From Pullulanibacillus sp. KACC 23026 (GTDB lineage Bacteria; Bacillota; Bacilli; Bacillales; Sporolactobacillaceae): a stretch of 64,000 bases of DNA. Each line of letters opens with the position of its first letter. Within the stretch, counting starts at the first letter, position 1. The notes under the pieces are model-generated. The model saw only the letters and a program-made list of their open reading frames with translations, was not told where the DNA came from and ran no database searches. Position numbers and translations under genes: made by a program. This document shows positions 59,886-64,000 of this stretch, piece by piece. Location of the stretch: assembly GCF_029094525.1 (NCBI RefSeq), contig NZ_CP119107.1:992001-1056000 (forward strand). Direction: 5' to 3'.

Positions 59886-60911
59886 ATGTTCCATAAATTT
59901 TTAAATCATAACACATACAAATTTCCTATTGATATATTTAGGAATTCTCCACGATTTGCATTAGTAAGTCAGGGGAATTACCTTATAGATGGGCGAGTTG
60001 GACCAGATGCTGGTTTGACTCTAGGTTTTGATAAAATGAATACAATGATTAGAGCAATAGGAGAAGCAACAGAAAGACGTTGTACAATGCTTCAATTAGA
60101 ATCTGATAAGATTTATGAAGATATGGTAGAAACTTGGGATTTGGTAAATTCAAGAAAGGATTATTTGGAAAGAAAGTATACAAGATTTCTAAAGGGCTTA
60201 GTGGATACAACTGGTAGCGCTGTTCACACAAACTCCAATATTGCAATATATAATGCTTTAAAGGAGCTATTAGAGAAAAATTCATTATTTCTTTTTTGGT
60301 ATGGTAAACAAGGAAAGAAAATTAAAAAAAATCTTTATTACAATAATACTTATTATAGATGTTTTAAAAATTCAGGGTTCGAAGTATCTGTTTTTATTAA
60401 TGATTTTTTCACGCCTTTAAAAACAGTTATTGTACTGAGTTACAAGGAAAATGACCAATATATTTGTGGATTAGGTACAGATGTAAATATTAGTACTGCA
60501 ATAGAACATGCTTTTGAAGAAGCCTTTTTAATTGGTGGAACAAGGTATTATTGGATGGAGTTTGGTAATAATTTTGAAGAAAATATTTGGGCAAACAAAG
60601 AGTATGTAGAATATACTAAATATTTAGACTGTGTTGACTATAGTGAAATATACGAAAATCCCGAAGATGTATATGAACGTTCAATTATTAACTTGATTTC
60701 AGGTATTCCTAATTTTGTTAAGAAGATACATTTAATATATAAGGAACAACATTTGGTTTCAAATTTAAAATATGCAAGAGTATATTCAAAAGAATTATTT
60801 AATTGTCTACCTTTAAAAAGGAATATATGTATAGATGTTTTGATTAATAAGGAAACCTTGAATTTGGAAACCAAGAGTTTATCCCTGATTCCAGATTGTC
60901 CAATGAGTTAA
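59886..60911 (+). CDS. YcaO-family cyclodehydratase
   Basis: A 341-residue YcaO enzyme. The three ATP/Mg motifs are visible: RAIGEATERRCT (about 57-68), IAIYNALKELLEKNSLFLFW (about 119-138) and GLGTDVNISTAIEHAFEEAF (near 196-215). The C-terminus ends LIPDCPMS, loosely recalling the Pro-rich tail of azoline-forming YcaO proteins. YcaO uses ATP to cyclise Cys, Ser or Thr side chains onto the peptide backbone. GAAAGGTTGAATAGTT precedes the ATG. Its partners are the two genes just upstream; AT content is very high. Confidence 0.85.
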   Translation: MFHKFLNHNTYKFPIDIFRNSPRFALVSQGNYLIDGRVGPDAGLTLGFDKMNTMIRAIGEATERRCTMLQLESDKIYEDMVETWDLVNSRKDYLERKYTRFLKGLVDTTGSAVHTNSNIAIYNALKELLEKNSLFLFWYGKQGKKIKKNLYYNNTYYRCFKNSGFEVSVFINDFFTPLKTVIVLSYKENDQYICGLGTDVNISTAIEHAFEEAFLIGGTRYYWMEFGNNFEENIWANKEYVEYTKYLDCVDYSEIYENPEDVYERSIINLISGIPNFVKKIHLIYKEQHLVSNLKYARVYSKELFNCLPLKRNICIDVLINKETLNLETKSLSLIPDCPMS

Positions 60912-61317
60912 ATTGTGATCACAGCTACAAGCAAATGCAATTTGCACTAAATTTTCTGCTGTAGATAGTTTATTTACTTCAAAAATGGGTCTGAGAAAGT
61001 GTCTTAGCGAATCATATTGAAATAAATAATTGGTGCTTCCTCAGTGATTAGAATCGAGTTTACCATTTCTTCAAGTTTGAAAGGTGTGCTCTCTTAGGTT
61101 TAAGTTTTTTCGCACCTACGATAAATTCCACAAAACGGACAAAATCTTCATTCATTTGTAGTTGAAAACTTTATTTAAACGATTTATCAGATAATTATGC
61201 AGATTTTTTTCGATTTAGTGGTAATAAAATGTGGAGATACCTGGAGAATTGTTGCCTTTTCCGGTAATGGGATGGAAGTAGTAGTGGGAGCCACCAAATT
61301 TAGAGGGGGAAGGAGTT
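60912..61317. other. Spacer between the YcaO gene and the ABC transporter gene
   Basis: About 400 bp without a convincing gene. Possible short frames: plus strand 61197-61331, 44 codons starting MQIFFDLVVIKCGDTW, without a ribosome site; minus strand around 61060-61165, 31 codons starting MNEDFVRFVEFIVGAKKLKP, perhaps a remnant. This is the first place to look for a precursor peptide, but neither frame has the Cys/Ser/Thr-rich core expected. Confidence 0.4.
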
Positions 61318-63036
61318 CTGAAATCATTTAAAGATATTGAAACTCTTAGATTAATAAAATTTTTATTTGGAATTTTATATTCGATGAAATTATTAAAAAA
61401 AACAAGTCTGATAATTTTTCTTAATCTGATAATGTCGTTATTCCCCTTAATAAATATAATTATAATGAAACATTTTATAAATTTATTACAGAGGGATCTA
61501 GTAAGTTTCAAAGAAATAATACTGCTTTTTTTAGCGTTAGTTTTAATTCAAATGCTATCACAACTATTCACGAACATTACTAACTATTTAACTAGTATAT
61601 TAAACTTGGAATTAGAAAATTCTCTTACAGAACTAATAATGGATCAAATTCAATCTATTACCTTTAAAGAAGTTTTTTCAACTAGTATACAGGATAAGTT
61701 ATATTTTTTAAGAACGAATTCTACTTTTAAAGTGGGAAGAATTTTTTCGGCATTGATTTCTATTTTATCCTCATTAACATTATTTATCTCTATGTTTATT
61801 TTTCTTCTTAGATGGAATTGGATTTATGCAATTTTAATTGTTTTGTTTAGTATTCCTGGAGGGTTAATTCAAATTTACTTTAATAAGAAAAAATTTCTTC
61901 TTAATCTTCAATTGAATCAGTTAAAACGAAAAAGATTCTATATATTATTTATTGTTACTACGAAAGAGTATATAAAAGAAATTATTGAGTACCAATCCAT
62001 TAATTATTTAATAAACATGCACTTTAAATTGTTTAGGAATATTTTTATTCCAACAAGATCTATGGCTGCTTTGCAACGTAAACTTAATATATTATTGTCT
62101 CTATTAAGTGTTGGGATAATAGGTTTTATTGAATTTCAAGTAATAAAATTGGCAATAGTGGGTAAAATTTTGTTGGGAACTATGAACTCTTTACTACAAT
62201 CACTGGGACAAGTTTCAGGAGGGGTCCAAAAATTAATCATATCATTTAGTGGAATTCATAATGATATTTTATATGTTGACAATTTAAAAGAATTTTTAAA
62301 CGATAAGATAGAAGAAGTACAACCAGATAATAAGCGTATAGGTGGAAAGGTGAACATAATAGGGAAAAATTTAACCTATTCTATAGGTGAAAAAATAGTT
62401 TTCAAGAATTTGAATTTTAAATTCTCATCAGGAAGTGTTATAGGAATAATGGGGGACAATGGTGTTGGAAAAACAAGCTTTTTGGAGATAATCTTGGGTA
62501 TAAAAGAACAATCTAATGGTCAATTGTATTTTAATAATTTTTTATCAAATGAAATATCTGGGCATCAAAGAGTAGAAATATGTCAAATGCTACACCAAAG
62601 ACCGGCTCGCTATGAATTTAATTTAGAAGACAATATTAAAATATCAGATATTAATAATGAAATAAATATAAATGAATTAGAAAGTTTTATAAGAGAATTA
62701 GATGAGAATTCTTTTTCTCTTAAAATGGATAAAAAAACAATGCTAGGTGAATGGTATTCCAATAGTACAAATCTTTCCGGCGGACAATGGCAAAAGTTAT
62801 CTCTCTATAGATTATTTTATAAAAAAGCATCTATTTATTTACTTGATGAACCAACAAACAATTTAGATAGTGAATCAATAAGAGACCTTGAAGATATGAT
62901 TAGAAAAATAGGTAGGGATACACTTTTAATAATTGTTTCTCATGACTTTAAATTTCTATATAATGTAAGTGATGAATTGTATAGAATAAATTTAAATGGA
63001 TTGCATGAGATAACTAAGAAAAAAGAGAGTGTATAA
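61318..63036 (+). CDS. ABC transporter, fused permease and ATPase, RiPP export
   Basis: An exporter half-transporter of 550 residues from ATG 61384, or 572 if CTG 61318 is used. Five to six membrane helices (first about 270 residues) precede an ATPase domain with Walker A GDNGVGKTS, signature LSGGQ, Walker B YLLDEPTNNLD and H-loop VSHD. No peptidase C39 domain is present, so leader removal must be done elsewhere. I extend to CTG because 22 codons in front (LKSFKDIETLRLIKFLFGIL) resemble the usual N-terminus of such exporters and AGAGGGGG lies 8 nt before it; no standard start codon exists there. Confidence 0.75.
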   Translation: MKSFKDIETLRLIKFLFGILYSMKLLKKTSLIIFLNLIMSLFPLINIIIMKHFINLLQRDLVSFKEIILLFLALVLIQMLSQLFTNITNYLTSILNLELENSLTELIMDQIQSITFKEVFSTSIQDKLYFLRTNSTFKVGRIFSALISILSSLTLFISMFIFLLRWNWIYAILIVLFSIPGGLIQIYFNKKKFLLNLQLNQLKRKRFYILFIVTTKEYIKEIIEYQSINYLINMHFKLFRNIFIPTRSMAALQRKLNILLSLLSVGIIGFIEFQVIKLAIVGKILLGTMNSLLQSLGQVSGGVQKLIISFSGIHNDILYVDNLKEFLNDKIEEVQPDNKRIGGKVNIIGKNLTYSIGEKIVFKNLNFKFSSGSVIGIMGDNGVGKTSFLEIILGIKEQSNGQLYFNNFLSNEISGHQRVEICQMLHQRPARYEFNLEDNIKISDINNEININELESFIRELDENSFSLKMDKKTMLGEWYSNSTNLSGGQWQKLSLYRLFYKKASIYLLDEPTNNLDSESIRDLEDMIRKIGRDTLLIIVSHDFKFLYNVSDELYRINLNGLHEITKKKESV

Positions 63037-63088
63037 CACCATATATAATAATTGAATATAGGATGTAATATCCAAATAACAGACTGAA

Positions 63089-63140
63089 AATCCGAATATA
63101 TTAACCAATTCATTAATTTGTTTGGATTTTCTATTTCTTT
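63089..63140 (+). terminator. Possible terminator after the ABC transporter gene
   Basis: AAAATCCGAATATATTAA and TTAATTTGTTTGGATTTT form an imperfect 18-bp stem (63091-63136) followed by CTATTTCTTT. Confidence 0.5.
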
Positions 63141-63647
63141 ATGCATAGCATGGTTTGACGCTAAGTTTAAAATCTTTTAGGTTAATTGGGTGGGTTAACA
63201 GGGGTTTTATTGATTTATGCTATATGAGTATTTCTGGTTTTAGTTCTTAAATTGCAATGTTATATATCTTGCTCTAAAAATATATTGTGAATTAACAGGC
63301 TAAGAAGAGGGAGGGACCTGAAATAGGGAATCTGAAAATGAGTTTAAAAATAAAGACTTCTGCAATTTAATGTTTAATCAAAACCTTAATGGTTGGAATT
63401 TGATCAAGCATCTCTATTAATAATGAAGTGAATCATTTCTCAATGTTTGAGTTTAAATGTCCCACCACGCCAAGATTTTTTACTACTTGGCAGATTGGTA
63501 AGCCCTTGTGAATACGTAAAATTTGGAAAATGCTTTTTCTGTTAACTAGGCGCCCTGTATGGTCAGTTTTTTTGGAAGAATTTAGAGAAATTGTTTGTTC
63601 GTGTGTATATTGTGAAATTTTACGCAATAACCAAATCATCTTCTAGA
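63141..63647. other. AT-rich spacer before the membrane peptidase gene
   Basis: No supported gene. A minus-strand frame (63433-63639) with a run RIHKGLPICQVVKNLGVVGH has no ribosome site and no recognised family; it may be a remnant. TTTGACGCTAAG at 63154-63165 shares 9 bases with the IS66 end but not more. Confidence 0.4.
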
Positions 63648-64000
63648 ATGAAATGGGTGAGGAAATTGATTGAACCGAGACAGAAATTAAGCAAAAGAAA
63701 ACTGAAACTTAGGTGGAAGTTACTTATTGAATTTGGTATAAGTGGGGTCTTGCTAAGTCTAGCACCTTTTTTTTGGGTTATAGCTCTGTATATCTTTTTT
63801 TCAACCCCTTTTAATTTTCTTACTCTTATGTTATGCCTCTTTATTTTAATATTAGGTTTTGCGGTATTTCCAAAGAGAAAGCGATATCCTAAGGATGTTT
63901 TAAATAAAGATGATTATTCGGCCCTCTACACTTGCATCAATAATATATTACTTGATATTAATTACAAACCAGTAGATGCTATTGTGGTTAACAGTAATTT
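63648..64000 (+). CDS. Membrane protein, probable M48-type peptidase, N-terminal part (partial)
   Basis: The gene runs off the end of the window; 117 codons are visible. A basic N-terminus is followed by two hydrophobic helices (about 26-51 and 54-75) and then YPKDVLNKDDYSALYTCINN and NYKPVDAIVVNSN. This layout, two helices followed by a helix and a strand pointing to Asn-X-Phe-Asn, is like that before the HExxH site of M48 peptidases, but the active site is outside the window. It could remove the leader of the modified peptide. ATG 63648 has no good ribosome site; GTG 63657 or TTG 63666 after GGGTGAGG are alternatives. Confidence 0.5.
   Translation, partial: MKWVRKLIEPRQKLSKRKLKLRWKLLIEFGISGVLLSLAPFFWVIALYIFFSTPFNFLTLMLCLFILILGFAVFPKRKRYPKDVLNKDDYSALYTCINNILLDINYKPVDAIVVNSN

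Noticed and set aside
63150-63170. Second IS66 end
   Set aside because: Only about 9 bases match the 15-bp IS66 end, which can occur by chance.
63433-63639. 68-codon minus-strand frame near the right end
   Set aside because: No ribosome site and no recognised family; possibly a remnant, kept only as a note.

Overview
The window is chromosomal DNA from a Bacillales firmicute, very probably a spore-former. This rests on long stretches of Bacillus subtilis-like gene order (prfB, ftsEX, ctpB, minJ, uvrBA; hprK, ppaX, yvoF, his operon; yvcD, trxB, yvcI, rapZ, yvcK, whiA, crh, clpP; cggR, gapA, pgk, tpiA, gpmI, eno, secG, est, rnr, smpB, ssrA) and on typical Gram-positive regulatory sites (LexA, CtsR and CggR operators, strong AGGAGG ribosome binding sites, frequent TTG/GTG starts). 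I cannot name the genus from sequence alone.

Layout. 1-10 kb: end of prfB, a soluble PAS histidine kinase read leftward, a 49-residue acidic protein, then ftsE-ftsX with a coiled-coil M23 peptidase, ctpB and minJ: cell division, wall hydrolysis and sporulation protease functions. 10-18.9 kb: SOS-controlled uvrBA, two small membrane proteins (yvlC/yvlD type), and an hprK-ppaX-yvoF operon ending in a small Cys-rich protein. 19-27 kb: a cation/H+ exchanger on the minus strand, then a compact complete histidine operon hisZGDBHAFI. 28-35.3 kb: yvcD, trxB, and the yvcI-rapZ-yvcK / whiA-crh group (carbon regulation, envelope and cell cycle). 35.7-38.9 kb: a pair of fluoride channel genes, clpP with a CtsR operator, a small anchored HMA-like protein, tRNA-Arg(CCG), and two small paralogous genes. 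39-49.2 kb: sigL, a glutaredoxin-like gene and the central glycolytic cluster cggR-gapA-pgk-tpiA-gpmI-eno under a CggR operator. 49.2-54.3 kb: secG, est, rnr, smpB, ssrA, that is, protein export and ribosome rescue.

Downstream of the tmRNA gene the character changes. The DNA becomes very AT-rich and carries a GNAT pseudogene with two compensating frameshifts, an IS66-family element with a decayed tnpC, and then a left-truncated gene followed by a RiPP cluster: a RRE/ThiF-like partner protein, a SagB-type dehydrogenase, a YcaO cyclodehydratase, an ABC transporter and the start of an M48-like membrane peptidase. Together these look like a linear azol(in)e peptide (TOMM/LAP) pathway. No precursor peptide gene could be identified, and this is the most interesting region in the window.

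The other unusual feature is the repeat content of the intergenic spaces: three arrays of a hairpin-forming unit with an 81-82 bp period (5, 13 and 11 copies, before uvrB, after hisI and after sigL), a second dispersed family built around GAAACGCG...GGGACGGTTC, palindromic CGGA...TCCG elements at two loci, and a 21-bp tandem repeat between smpB and ssrA.
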